From: Pythium myriotylum
Taxonomy: Eukaryota > Oomycota > Peronosporomycetes > Pythiales > Pythiaceae
NCBI GenBank assembly: GCA_023091665.1
Contig: JALJCQ010000011.1
Span: forward strand, 124,001 to 188,000
DNA length: 64,000 nt
Direction of reading: 5' to 3'
This document shows positions 1 through 10,041 of this stretch, piece by piece; position 1 is the first letter of the stretch; each line of letters starts with the position of its first letter. The notes under the pieces were generated by a model. It saw only the letters and a program-made list of their open reading frames with translations. It was not told where the DNA came from and did no database searches. A program made the translations under genes and the position numbers.

Positions 1-640
1 TCGGTACTTCAAGGAAGTACGCGTGTTTCCTTTTGGCTGGGGTTTGAGCTACACGACAGTTGGCTCGCTCCTTCATCTCACCATGGTACTGGGTGTCGTC
101 AAAAGTAGCAGTCGAGTAGGTTTCCAGAGAGGTCATTGGCTTGAGACCTCGATTGTCCGGCGCCGCTCAAAAGCTTCGAACGTATCGTCTTCTGCAGGCG
201 GTGACGGTGACGGTGCGCATGCGCTTGTGACGTCGACACTGAACGCAACTTTTGTCATCCAAGTCGATAATACTGGAGAGCGGGATGGGGACGAAGTGGT
301 GTTGGCTTTCTTCCGCCCACTCTCGATTTAAGCGACAGGTCCTGCGACCCTTCTAAATCAACAGCTCTTCGACTACAAACGCCTCCATGTTAAAAAAGGA
401 AGGACGGCAAAGGTCCAGTTCGAGCTCACCGAGCGAAGCTTAGCACTCCATGATGACGCGGGGAATCTCGTTTCATACCCCGGTTACTACGAGGTGATGA
501 TTTCGAACGGGGTTCGAGAGCGGCTCTCGTACCCTGTTCGCTTAGTATCGAAACAACGCATTCTCCGCCCGTTCCCAACGCCAGGCCGATTCAACAACCT
601 GATGGTATCGGAAGAGGAAGACGCCGTTTCTGTGATGTGA
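1..640 (+). pseudogene. GH3 beta-glucosidase C-terminal fragment, nonsense-mutated
   Basis: Reading frame 2 is open from the window edge and begins with RYFKEVRVFPFGWGLSYTT, the FPFGxGLSYT signature near the C-terminus of glycoside hydrolase family 3 beta-glucosidases and xylosidases. The Fn3-like domain follows (ATFVIQVDNTGERDGDEVVL, then AFFRP). A TAA at 329-331 interrupts the frame directly after FFRPLSI, but the same frame continues with domain-like sequence (ATLLNQQLFDYKRLHVKKG, later VSYPGYYEVMISNG) to a TGA at 638-640. It therefore looks like a gene end with one nonsense mutation. An unrecognised intron over 329-331 is a weaker alternative, as I see no good splice sites. The family hydrolyses terminal beta-linked sugars outside the cell or in the cell wall. 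The upstream catalytic part lies outside the window. Confidence 0.7.
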
Positions 641-1586
641 GGAATCGACCCAGGGCGATCCATATTTTTTGTGCTTGGATTACAAAACATTGCTCTCCTT
701 CCGTGCAGCACAGTACAGTGAGCATCGAACTGACGGACAGACGAACCATGCTTTGCGGTATGTATGTATCAAATGGAATGGTTGGCCACTAAGAGTTCCG
801 TTCCCGTTCTTTTCCTTTCACTCATGGGATTGTCCCGAGTAGACGTATGTGGAGTGCCCACAACGACCATCTGGAGTTGCCGCATCAACTGCTACTCTTC
901 GAGCACACGTGTGTCTTTGTAGCACGAATGGACAACCGTGTCTGGTGGACGAATCGTGCATAGTGAGTGAGGTGTCCAGGTCTCAAACTAGAAGACCAAT
1001 CAAAGAAACCCGTCCACTTGTCGTCCGGACGACGGGGATAGGATAAAACCATTCTTTTGATCAGCTCTCCCTTTACGCAAAATTCGTCCAGTGCCTTATC
1101 GAATGCGTTGGAAAGTCTCTACGTGACATGTACAGTACAGTAGAGTTTCATCCTCTCAGACGACAGCGCGCAGACGGGGACGTCACCCCAACGAGCCACA
1201 CTCATTGGTTAGATGAGCGTCAAATCTCGAGTTTCACTGTACACACAGTACTGTACTGTAGTGGCGTACTAATCATGCCGAATGGGATTTGCCACCAGTA
1301 TTTCCTCTCTTGGTGGCATTCTAACCACGAAATCTCCCAAGCGTTCGCTATCCCCCACAACACAGTTTTGGTCGCTGAGGGATGGACTCGGTTGGGCTGT
1401 TGGGCTCGGGCTCTGCTGCTCTATTCTGTGCTGAACGTCTTCCGAGTGCCATAAACCACTTATCCATATCATCTATGATGATGGTGGCGACGAATCCAGA
1501 CCGTATTTTATGTGCGCACAAGACAGTACAGGATAGGATGGGATTACGGTATTGCAGTGATGTCGCCACGGCTGACGACCGTCCGT

Positions 1587-1694
1587 CCAATCCATGCACG
1601 GTGCATGGATTGGCGTGATTTCCAGTACTACAGTACTGCATTTACGGTGCAATGCACCGTAAATGCACCGTGCTTCAGTACTGGAGATCACGCC
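1587..1694. repeat. Nested perfect inverted repeats (cruciform cluster)
   Basis: The 13-bp arms CCAATCCATGCAC (1587-1599) and GTGCATGGATTGG (1601-1613) flank one base. They are followed by an 18-bp inverted repeat with one mismatch (about 1612-1629 against 1677-1694, ggcgtgat...ccagtact). That repeat encloses another perfect palindrome, CATTTACGGTGCA-A-TGCACCGTAAATG. This looks like a foldback or miniature element, not coding sequence. Confidence 0.75.
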
Positions 1695-1866
1695 TTGCTT
1701 CAACAAATCTCGGCGATCGACTAGGACTGTCTGGCGATCAAGATGGGCTACACGCGTGGCTTTGCTGCGACTTTCACAAGCACGGTTTGCAGAGGGCATC
1801 CGTGTTGGCGACGCGGATAGCCCTGTTCTAGTTGCCTGGCGCCAACACTGTTGAAGCCAATCAACT

Positions 1867-1955
1867 GTAGAATAGTCGACTGGATCTCTGGGTCCGTCAT
1901 GCCGCATGATGGACCCAGAGATCCAGTCGACTATTCTACGCATGACTCATGCGTA
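1867..1955. repeat. 29-bp-arm perfect hairpin plus adjacent palindrome
   Basis: Arms 1867-1895 and 1911-1939 are perfect reverse complements; the left arm starts GTAGAATAGTCGACTGGATC. The 15-base loop is itself partly self-complementary (TCATG/CATGA). A second palindrome, TACGCATGA-C-TCATGCGTA, covers 1937-1955. The related locus near 30600-30640 carries only one arm of the hairpin, so the foldback arose or was lost in one of the two copies. Confidence 0.8.
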
Positions 1956-2100
1956 GCATCCAAGACCAACAAACAGGTGTGTCAAGCAAACACGACGAGC
2001 CAACGATTCACCCAGAACCATTCGACCCGTTCGGCTTGTTTGGAGAGGATGAGATCTTCATCATTGGGGAACCAGGTGTGTTTTAACATAGCTGGTGATT

Positions 2101-2184
2101 AGAACTCGGGTGACATTTTCCTTGCTTTTAAGCAAGGATAATGGCGTGCTTTAAAAAAAGCACGCTAAATGCCACTCGAGTTCT
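2101..2184. repeat. Three-way-junction inverted repeat element
   Basis: An outer stem (2101-2115 with 2170-2184, agaactcg/cgagttct core) encloses two separate inner hairpins: tccttgctt/aagcaagga (2119-2138) and gcgtgcttt/aaagcacgc (2143-2165). The whole folds as a Y-shaped structure in either strand. It resembles a small non-autonomous foldback element. No coding capacity or known RNA family is recognised. Confidence 0.65.
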
Positions 2185-3213
2185 AGTTTTAGCTATGCGC
2201 AACATCACCCGCGCGTTCGAGTCGCGATAGCTACGCAGAAGAAAATGGAGAAAGCTCAACGGCCAGGGCCGCACGAGCGGATGAATTGTCCAAATTTACC
2301 ACAGACGATAAACCCAATCCGCCAAGGACCTGTGGTGATCATTTGTCACGGAGTGATGCGTATTGGCATGAAATGGCTCGCGATTTTCGATGCGTTTCTT
2401 CGACTCGATGGTCCGTCTCATTCATAATCCAATGGATCGCTTGCGGGGCGAATGCCCAACGCAGACCAACGAAGACGTGGAGCGCAAACGGATCGACCAC
2501 CCAGCACTACTAAACACGGCAGAGCTAACGGTTTGCATTGTAAGGCCTCACTGGGTCTTCCTCTGTTTAGACGCCCTGGCGAACCAATCTGAAGCACCCG
2601 TAGATGATAATCAATCTCTTGCTTGCCTCACTTCATGCACGACCAACAGCAGAAAGGCCAACGGTCTCCATCCGATGACGCGAGGGTTTGACCTGAGCCC
2701 ATTGGAAATTTGACGTGTTGGAGGAGTGGTTTTTGCCATCAGCGTCTCAACAAACCACCTCTTGGCCTGTCTCCAAACGACGAAGGTCTCGTCAACAGAG
2801 TCTGGGATCGAACGCACTATCATCCGAGTTCTTACAGTAGGATAGGCGGATAACCGACGCAGCCGAGTCTGCACTGGGTTCGCGCGTTGGTCACAATCCG
2901 TACAAGACAGTTCACTGTGGGACCTCCCGCGGTGAGTGGTCCCTGCAGCTGATGCGAGTACAACTACCAGCTGGAGCGACAGGATATGGTAAACGACCAT
3001 TCCACATTCTCAGATTGAGATCTTTAACAATTCTTTCGGCCATACTTCCGACTCACACAAATGGTTTCCAGAGAAAACCAAGCTCCATGTTAATACAACT
3101 GAGCTCCCGTTTTCACTCTGATCACGAGTTCGCAGGCCACTCATTCTCAAATCTGACGGCCAACCGCCAAGCCAGTACTTCCGAGTCACTCATCGATCTG
3201 AACGACCACCGTC

Positions 3214-4167
3214 ATGGCTCCGAACGTCCACACTACGTCTGAGACTACCACAGCCTCGCCAAAGCAGCAAGATCTCTACGCTGCGTGGGACGCGTTGAAT
3301 GTTGAGTTCATCCACAACCCTCTCCATCTGGTCATCAAGGCGCGCGTGCCGGAGGATGCGGGCGAGTCATACTCGCCACCGACGCTGATGGATGTCCCCG
3401 TGGAGAGCTTGCGCGCACTGATCTGCAAGCACGGGGTCGTGAGCGTGCAGGGATTCCACCAGCACACGAGTGAAGAGCTGGAGACGGCGTCCATCCGGAT
3501 GGGAGAGGTCGTGTACTGGCCGTGGGGGAGTGTCTTTGAGCTCAAACAAACACCTGATACGAAGCTCACTGGGCAGACGCTCGAGGCGATGCCCATGCAC
3601 TTCGATGGCATGTTCAAGAAGAAGCACCCGGAAGCCACGGAACTCGGCGACGTGCCATTCGTACAGCTCTTCCATTGTGTGGAGGCCTACCCGGCTGGTC
3701 CGGATACCAAGCCTAAGGAGTCGGGACTCACGCTCTTCGCGCACACGAACCCGATCCTCGAAGACCTCACGGAAGAAGAGCGCCAGCGACTGAGCGAGAT
3801 CACGCTCGTGTACAACTCGGGTATTTTCGACCACCACGCATTCACGCATGTGTCACCAGTCATCATGAAGCACCAAGTGACTGGCAAGGATATTCTGCGA
3901 TACCACGAGCCGTGGGGGCCGGACAAGACGAAAATCACTCCGACGACTGTCCGATCTCTCGGCTTTGAGCCTGGTGAGGGCAAGGTCGACGAGGTTGCCA
4001 AGTACGTGGAGAACCTTCTGGTGCCCAAGCTCTACGATCCCAAGTACTGCTACGCGCATGCGTGGACCAAGGGCGAGTACGTATTCGCAGACAACGTCTC
4101 TCTCATCCACTCTCGCACTGCCATGAAGGCGGACGGTCGTCACGTGCGTCGCATTCACATCAACTAA
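3214..4167 (+). CDS. PvcB/TauD-like Fe(II)/2OG dioxygenase, stand-alone (copy 1)
   Basis: A 317-residue, intronless Fe(II)/2-oxoglutarate-dependent dioxygenase of the TauD/PvcB family. The metal-binding facial triad is visible as H129-x-D131 (MPMHFDG) and H299 (VSLIHSR), and the C-terminal Arg-rich RHVRRIH is the likely 2OG carboxylate anchor. Family relatives (PvcB and kin) act on amino-acid isocyanides made by a partner synthase. Residues 1-16 resemble the fusion-gene N-terminus, but the roughly 310-residue isocyanide synthase domain is absent, so KQQDLYAAW follows directly. The sequence is mosaic: up to about residue 118 it matches copies 2 and 3 (RMGEVVYWPW), and after that copies 4, 6 and 7 (KLTGQ, PFVQLF, IFDHHAF). 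It faces copy 2 convergently. The start is the first ATG after the leader conserved in all seven copies. Confidence 0.9.
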   Translation: MAPNVHTTSETTTASPKQQDLYAAWDALNVEFIHNPLHLVIKARVPEDAGESYSPPTLMDVPVESLRALICKHGVVSVQGFHQHTSEELETASIRMGEVVYWPWGSVFELKQTPDTKLTGQTLEAMPMHFDGMFKKKHPEATELGDVPFVQLFHCVEAYPAGPDTKPKESGLTLFAHTNPILEDLTEEERQRLSEITLVYNSGIFDHHAFTHVSPVIMKHQVTGKDILRYHEPWGPDKTKITPTTVRSLGFEPGEGKVDEVAKYVENLLVPKLYDPKYCYAHAWTKGEYVFADNVSLIHSRTAMKADGRHVRRIHIN

Positions 4168-5526
4168 TACTGGCGACTGTGTTCGTGACGTTGTGGTCGA
4201 GTTCTGGCTGGGGGAGGATGATGTAGAAGAGACTTGCCTGCATATAATATAGTTCCTGCACGAATACACTGTCCTGCATGAGTACACTATCCGTTGTGGC
4301 TTGGCACATGCATTCGAGTGTTGCGTCTTTTTCGGAACTCTTGAGACAGTCGGGGATCGTACACTCGGCATGGTCGGTCTATGTAGTCGTGGAGATGTCT
4401 GCTCTGCTATAAACAGGCCGCTCTTGATTCGTCGTCATTTTGAACCACGGCCGACCTGACCAAGCTGCGTCCCAATTCTCGACCGTTGAGAATATGGAAC
4501 ACGCCGTTCTTCGCCCTCGAAGGTATTCACAACGAATTCGACCGTCCGGAAGGGATTCCAAGTTGAGCAATGACTGATAATCATGCGTTCTGATGCCATC
4601 AAGATGAACAAATTCCATTACACTTAATCGGGGGTGACTCTCGCGTGCCTAGTACTTCCGCAGTCTTTTTCAAAAAGTTTGGGGACCTTGGGGTGGTATC
4701 TGAAGTCATCGAGAACGGATGCTTGCTGTGACTGTTTTCAACTGTCACGGCCATTTCACCTTGGTTTTCGGCGACTACATGTGAGGTATTAGACGGCTGT
4801 GTAGTTTCACCTTCGATTGAGCGTAGGGTAAGCGAACAGGAAGGAAATTGAACCCCAGGGTACCCTAGGAAAGAGGGTTTGCTGTATCTGCCGTGATATG
4901 ATTTCACAATTCGACTCGTACCTGACGGTACATACGGAGAGCGCTCTGCGGAACTCTCACAAGACACCATTCCAACGACTACATAGACCGACCATGCTGT
5001 AGTGAATCACGAAAGATGCACCAAAGCTGGGGAAGCTGGCAGAGCTTCCTAAGGTTTGCCTGTGTGTATCCGGTATCTGGAAGCAAATTCCAAAGTGTCT
5101 ATTCTACTCTCTCCTGCAGGCCTGATGAGGGACCGATCTTTCCATGATCTGCAGGGGCGCGACTCTTCGTCTCCGACAAGGAGCCGAACAGACGCCGGTG
5201 TTTGCGCATTGCTCCTCCACCGGTCGCATGACCTTGCTGACGGTCGCACGGTCTGGCATGCTGACCGGCTCTGACCATGCCTGTGTTGGCCTAAAGCTCT
5301 CCATGAGCCCAACCCACACCACACGCCGAGTGTACGATCCCCGACTGTCTCAAGAGTTCCGAAAAAGACGCAACACTCGAATGCATGTGCCAAGCCACAA
5401 CGGATAGTGTACTCATGCAGGACAGTGTATTCGTGCAGGAACTATATTATATGCAGGCAAGTCTCTTCTACATCATCCTCCCCCAGCCAGAACTCGACCA
5501 CAACGTCACGAACACAGTCGCCAGTA
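4168..5526. other. Convergent 3' intergenic segment between copies 1 and 2
   Basis: The 3' flank of copy 1 (4168-4368) is repeated in reverse complement as the 3' flank of copy 2 (5326-5526). It ends at a common breakpoint, CACTCGGC. The interior 4369-5325 has an inverted counterpart at about 10243-11199, the other arm of palindrome A. Within it, CATGGTCGGTCTATGTAGTC at 4369 and its reverse complement ending near 4997 form a further inverted pair. I see no supportable gene. Confidence 0.75.
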
Positions 5527-7410
5527 TTAGTTGATGTGAATGCGACGCACGTGACGACCGTCCGCCTTCATGGCAGTGCGAGAGTGGATGAGAGAGACGT
5601 TGTCTGCGAATACGTACTCGCCCTTGGTCCACGCATGCGCGTAGCAGTACTTGGGATCGTAGAGCTTGGGCACCAGAAGGTTCTCCACGTACTTGGCAAC
5701 CTCGTCGACCTTGCCCTCGCCGGGCTCAAAGCCCTTGGAACGAACAGTCATCGGAGTAGTCTTGGTCTTGTCCGGCCCCCACGGCTCGTGGTATCGCAGG
5801 ATGTCCTTGCCGGTCACTTGGTGCTTCATGATGACTGGTGACACGTGAGAGAACTCGTGGTAGTCGAAGATACCGGCGTTGTACACGAGCGTGGTCTCGC
5901 TCAGTCGCTGGCGCTCTTCTTCCGTGAGGTCTTCGATGATCGGGTTCGTGTGTGCAAAGAGCGTGAGTCCCGATTCCTCAGGCTTGGTATCCGGATCAGC
6001 CGGGTAGGCCTCCACGCAATGGAAGAGCTGGTACAGCGAGACGTCGCCCAGTTCCGTCGCGTCTGGGTGCTTCTTCTTGAACAAACCGTCGAAGTGCATG
6101 GGCATCGCCTCGAGCGTCTGTGCGCTGAGCTTCGTGTCAGGCGTTTGCTTGAGCTCAAAGACACTCCCCCACGGCCAGTACACGACCTCTCCCATCCGGA
6201 TGGACGCCGTCTCCAGCTCTTCACTCGTGTGCTGGTGGAATCCCTGCACGCTCACGACCCCGTGCTTGCAGATCAGTGCGCGCAAGCTCTCCACGGGGAC
6301 ATCCATCAGCGTCGGTGGCGAGTATGACTCGCCCGCATCCTCCGGCACGCGCGCCTTGATGACCAGATGGAGAGGGTTGTGGATGAACTCAACATTCAAC
6401 GTGTCCCACGCAGCGTAGAGATCTTGCTGCTTCTCCTTGAACCCCCACGCGCGACCGCGCTTGAACACCAGCTCGTACTTGGACTTGTCGACACTCCCGA
6501 GATCCGTCGTGTGGACCGTGCCGTCTAGGTCCTCGCAGATCACCGAGTGCCAGGGTGTACGTGGAACACCGTACTTGGCCTGAGGGATGAGACGCACGCC
6601 GAACTTGGGGCCGGCGTTGTCGTACAAGTGGATCGACAGGCGCACCGCCAGCGGGTAGACGTGCTCCACGAGCGTCGAGAAGGCGACATTGCGTTTCATC
6701 ATGCTCTTGGCGATCACACCCATGCGCTTGGACGCGGCCGTGGATGACATGGTGGCCCACTGCGGAGCAAGGTCTTTCTTGAGGAACCTGCGGAATGACC
6801 GGTAGGTGAGAAGCAGGCCCGCATCGGCCTTGATGCTCGCGTCGATATCCACGTCGAGGATGCCAAATCGCTGCGACACCTCTTTGATCGGGTCGTCCGA
6901 CTTGGCATGGTTCTCGAGACCATCAAAACGGATGTGCGTGTGACCCGCGTCCTTGACCATCTCGCGAAGCTCACGCTTGTACGCCTGCAAGTCCTCGAAC
7001 GGGACGCCCAGGAGATCGTTGAAGACACGACCGTCGCTAAAGATCGTGACATGACAGCCAGTGGGGTATACCTGCTCGACAGCCACTGCGAGCTTCTCGA
7101 GGCGCTCGAGCGCGATCTCTTCGCCTCGGTCCGGCAAGCGACCGAGCACCTTCTCGTCGCGGTTGGGTGACTTGAACGGGAACGCCGGCAGCACAAGGTT
7201 GATAGGCTCGCCGCGGCTGATGATGGTCTGGAGGGTCTTGGTCAAGTTCGCCTTGCCTTCGGTCTCAAAGCGATCGAGGCCTGGCTCTTCGTACGAGCTC
7301 TGGAGTGGGGCGAGCTCGCTGAGGAAGTGCGCGATGATGGCGTCGGCATTGGTTGGCGTCGTCGGTGGGGCGGCGGCGATCTCAGTTGTGGTGAGGACGT
7401 TCGGAACCAT
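5527..7410 (-). CDS. Isocyanide synthase-dioxygenase fusion (Dit1/PvcA-TauD), copy 2
   Basis: A 627-residue, intronless two-domain enzyme. Residues about 20-325 are a Dit1/PvcA isocyanide synthase: PAFPFKSPNRDEKVLGRLPD at about 75-94, SDGRVFNDLLGV at 125-136 and RTPWHSV at 284-290 are hallmark blocks. Residues about 327-627 are the PvcB/TauD dioxygenase with H439-x-D441 and H609. In characterised relatives the first domain builds an isocyanide on the amino group of Tyr or Trp using ribulose-5-phosphate carbon, and the second oxidises or decarboxylates it; the substrate here is unknown. Residue 2 is Val (MVPNV), as in copy 5. The dioxygenase half is the copy 3 type (KLSAQ, SLYQLF, IFDYHEF). 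It is divergent from copy 3 across palindrome A and convergent with copy 1. Confidence 0.9.
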   Translation of the reverse strand: MVPNVLTTTEIAAAPPTTPTNADAIIAHFLSELAPLQSSYEEPGLDRFETEGKANLTKTLQTIISRGEPINLVLPAFPFKSPNRDEKVLGRLPDRGEEIALERLEKLAVAVEQVYPTGCHVTIFSDGRVFNDLLGVPFEDLQAYKRELREMVKDAGHTHIRFDGLENHAKSDDPIKEVSQRFGILDVDIDASIKADAGLLLTYRSFRRFLKKDLAPQWATMSSTAASKRMGVIAKSMMKRNVAFSTLVEHVYPLAVRLSIHLYDNAGPKFGVRLIPQAKYGVPRTPWHSVICEDLDGTVHTTDLGSVDKSKYELVFKRGRAWGFKEKQQDLYAAWDTLNVEFIHNPLHLVIKARVPEDAGESYSPPTLMDVPVESLRALICKHGVVSVQGFHQHTSEELETASIRMGEVVYWPWGSVFELKQTPDTKLSAQTLEAMPMHFDGLFKKKHPDATELGDVSLYQLFHCVEAYPADPDTKPEESGLTLFAHTNPIIEDLTEEERQRLSETTLVYNAGIFDYHEFSHVSPVIMKHQVTGKDILRYHEPWGPDKTKTTPMTVRSKGFEPGEGKVDEVAKYVENLLVPKLYDPKYCYAHAWTKGEYVFADNVSLIHSRTAMKADGRHVRRIHIN

Positions 7411-9087
7411 GGCGGTGGTCGTTGAGATTGGTGAGTGACTCGGAAGTACTGGCTTGGTGGTTGGCCGTCAGATTTGAGAATGAGTAGCCTCTTGACCTTC
7501 GAAATGAGGTCGAAGTCTTGCTGATACGAACGAATACAGTGCGTTTTCCTCGTATTAATACAGTTTGTGGAAGACGAGTAGAGCGTCGTGTTGAATTGCC
7601 AGGCTCCAGGACCTCACGTCAATGTCGATCTGAGAAAGTGGAACAGCCTCTCACTCTCACTGTATGTCGCGGACTCGCGTCTCATCAGCAGTAGCTATAG
7701 TAATGATGTCCTTGCGCCACTGACAGTCAAATGCCTCCGGCGTGACCTCCTGAAGGTACAATCACAAACTGATACGCTGGGTCCGACGAAGGGTCGCTAA
7801 GCGGATCACGCCGCCAATCGCAAACCTGTTCTATCGGATGGAACTGTTCGTGCTCTCTCAAGTGGACTTTCCACTGCCCGATGCCTCGTTCGTTGGGCCA
7901 ACCTAGTGGACCCCCTCAAAGGTAATCCTCGTTAGGTTGGACCATCTATCCTAGGTTGAGGCCGTGAGATCCAGACGTCAAATCCAAGCACGTAGACGGA
8001 CGAGACATTGATGAATACGCAGCGTTCGTGGGCAGAGCCATGATCATCTTGGCCATCCGTAAACACACCGTCTCCACAAGCAGGAATACAAACCGTGGTC
8101 GTACAGTATAATAACGTAGCCGTGCGTTTGGACCATCCAGGCTAGTAGAAAGTCGTCGATGTGAAGCATTTGTTGAAGACCACGGATGATCTTGAGAAGA
8201 TCGCGTGCGTGAGCTGGCCGATGGTCATTATTGACCAACCATCACGGTGCTCAACCCGTGCAGACCGCATGGAATGCACGACAGACGATTGGATATTTTA
8301 TGATGGACATAATCGAGATCATATGGGTAACTGGATTATCCCGCGTCTCGAGTCTCTATGCATAGTCCAAACGCACGGCTACGTTATTATACTGTACGAC
8401 CACGGTTTGTATTCCTGCTTGTGGAGACGGTGTGTTTACGGATGGCCAAGATGATCATGGCTCTGCCCACGAACGCTGCGTATTCATCAATGTCTCGTCC
8501 GTCTACGTGCTTGGATTTGACGTCTGGATCTCACGGCCTCAACCTAGGATAGATGGTCCAACCTAACGAGGATTACCTTTGAGGGGGTCCACTAGGTTGG
8601 CCCAACGAACGAGGCATCGGGCAGTGGAAAGTCCACTTGAGAGAGCACGAACAGTTCCATCCGATAGAACAGGTTTGCGATTGGCGGCGTGATCCGCTTA
8701 GCGACCCTTCGTCGGACCCAGCGTATCAGTTTGTGATTGTACCTTCAGGAGGTCACGCCGGAGGCATTTGACTGTCAGTGGCGCAAGGACATCATTACTA
8801 TAGCTACTGCTGATGAGACGCGAGTCCGCGACATACAGTGAGAGTGAGAGGCTGTTCCACTTTCTCAGATCGACATTGACGTGAGGTCCTGGAGCCTGGC
8901 AATTCAACACGACGCTCTACTCGTCTTCCACAAACTGTATTAATACGAGGAAAACGCACTGTATTCGTTCGTATCAGCAAGACTTCGACCTCATTTCGAA
9001 GGTCAAGAGGCTACTCATTCTCAAATCTGACGGCCAACCACCAAGCCAGTACTTCCGAGTCACTCATCAATCTCAACGACCACCACC
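7411..9087. other. Divergent upstream region between copies 2 and 3 with palindrome centre
   Basis: This holds two mirror-image upstream regions (7411-8132 and 8366-9087) around a 233-bp unique centre. Small mirrored ORFs here (for example 7588-7800 and 8698-8910) arise only from the inverted duplication. About 7411-7590 is shared with the upstream regions of copies 4 and 5, including GACCTTCGAAATGAGGTCGA on the plus strand. No separate gene is supportable. Confidence 0.75.
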
Positions 9088-10041
9088 ATGGCTCCGAACG
9101 TCCACACTACGTCTGAGACTACCACAGCCTCGCCAAAGCAGCAAGATCTCTACGCTGCGTGGGACGCGTTGAATGTTGAGTTCATCCACAACCCTCTCCA
9201 TCTGGTCATCAAGGCGCGCGTGCCGGAGGATGCGGGCGAGTCATACTCGCCACCGACGCTGATGGATGTCCCCGTGGAGAGCTTGCGCGCACTGATCTGC
9301 AAGCACGGGGTCGTGAGCGTGCAGGGATTCCACCAGCACACGAGTGAAGAGCTGGAGACGGCGTCCATCCGGATGGGAGAGGTCGTGTACTGGCCGTGGG
9401 GGAGTGTCTTTGAGCTCAAGCAAACGCCTGACACGAAGCTCAGCGCACAGACGCTCGAGGCGATGCCCATGCACTTCGACGGTTTGTTCAAGAAGAAGCA
9501 CCCAGACGCGACGGAACTGGGCGACGTCTCGCTGTACCAGCTCTTCCATTGCGTGGAGGCCTACCCGGCTGATCCGGATACCAAGCCTGAGGAATCGGGA
9601 CTCACGCTCTTTGCACACACGAACCCGATCATCGAAGACCTCACGGAAGAAGAGCGCCAGCGACTGAGCGAGACCACGCTCGTGTACAACGCCGGTATCT
9701 TCGACTACCACGAGTTCTCTCACGTGTCACCAGTCATCATGAAGCACCAAGTGACCGGCAAGGACATCCTGCGATACCACGAGCCGTGGGGGCCGGACAA
9801 GACCAAGACTACTCCGATGACTGTTCGTTCCAAGGGCTTTGAGCCCGGCGAGGGCAAGGTCGACGAGGTTGCCAAGTACGTGGAGAACCTTCTGGTGCCC
9901 AAGCTCTACGATCCCAAGTACTGCTACGCGCATGCGTGGACCAAGGGCGAGTACGTATTCGCAGACAACGTCTCTCTCATCCACTCTCGCACTGCCATGA
10001 AGGCGGACGGTCGTCACGTGCGTCGCATTCACATCAACTAA
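9088..10041 (+). CDS. PvcB/TauD-like Fe(II)/2OG dioxygenase, stand-alone (copy 3)
   Basis: 317 residues, with the same short N-terminus as copy 1 (MAPNVHTTSETTTASPKQQ) and no isocyanide synthase domain. The facial triad H129-x-D131 and H299 is intact and the frame is uninterrupted, so it could be active. From about residue 30 onward it matches copy 2 (KLSAQ, DGLFKKKHPDATELGDVSL), its partner in palindrome A. Up to about residue 30 it matches copy 1 (Ala27 instead of Thr at the matching fusion position). It could act in trans on isocyanides made by the fusion copies, or on another substrate. Confidence 0.9.
   Translation: MAPNVHTTSETTTASPKQQDLYAAWDALNVEFIHNPLHLVIKARVPEDAGESYSPPTLMDVPVESLRALICKHGVVSVQGFHQHTSEELETASIRMGEVVYWPWGSVFELKQTPDTKLSAQTLEAMPMHFDGLFKKKHPDATELGDVSLYQLFHCVEAYPADPDTKPEESGLTLFAHTNPIIEDLTEEERQRLSETTLVYNAGIFDYHEFSHVSPVIMKHQVTGKDILRYHEPWGPDKTKTTPMTVRSKGFEPGEGKVDEVAKYVENLLVPKLYDPKYCYAHAWTKGEYVFADNVSLIHSRTAMKADGRHVRRIHIN

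Larger units (their letters stand above)
641..3140. other. Gene-free, repeat-rich region upstream of dioxygenase copy 1
   Basis: I see no supportable gene here. About 1100-3140 is related, in inverted orientation, to about 29608-31110 inside palindrome C. Shared blocks include the stretch around 2390-2713 (reverse complement near 30027-30350) and the stretch around 1970-2060 (reverse complement near 30480-30600). Several perfect or near-perfect hairpins, listed separately, lie in 1587-2184. Confidence 0.7.

Noticed and set aside
2101..2184. tRNA-like cloverleaf
   Set aside because: The structure has two inner arms, no anticodon/T-loop consensus and no CCA-adjacent acceptor pattern; it is a foldback repeat.
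5845..6327. Long ORFs antisense to or in other frames of the isocyanide synthase/dioxygenase genes (160, 125, 123, 120 and 113 residues, repeated at every copy)
   Set aside because: They recur only because the genes recur. Composition is Arg/Ser-rich, typical of GC-rich shadow frames, and no family is recognisable.
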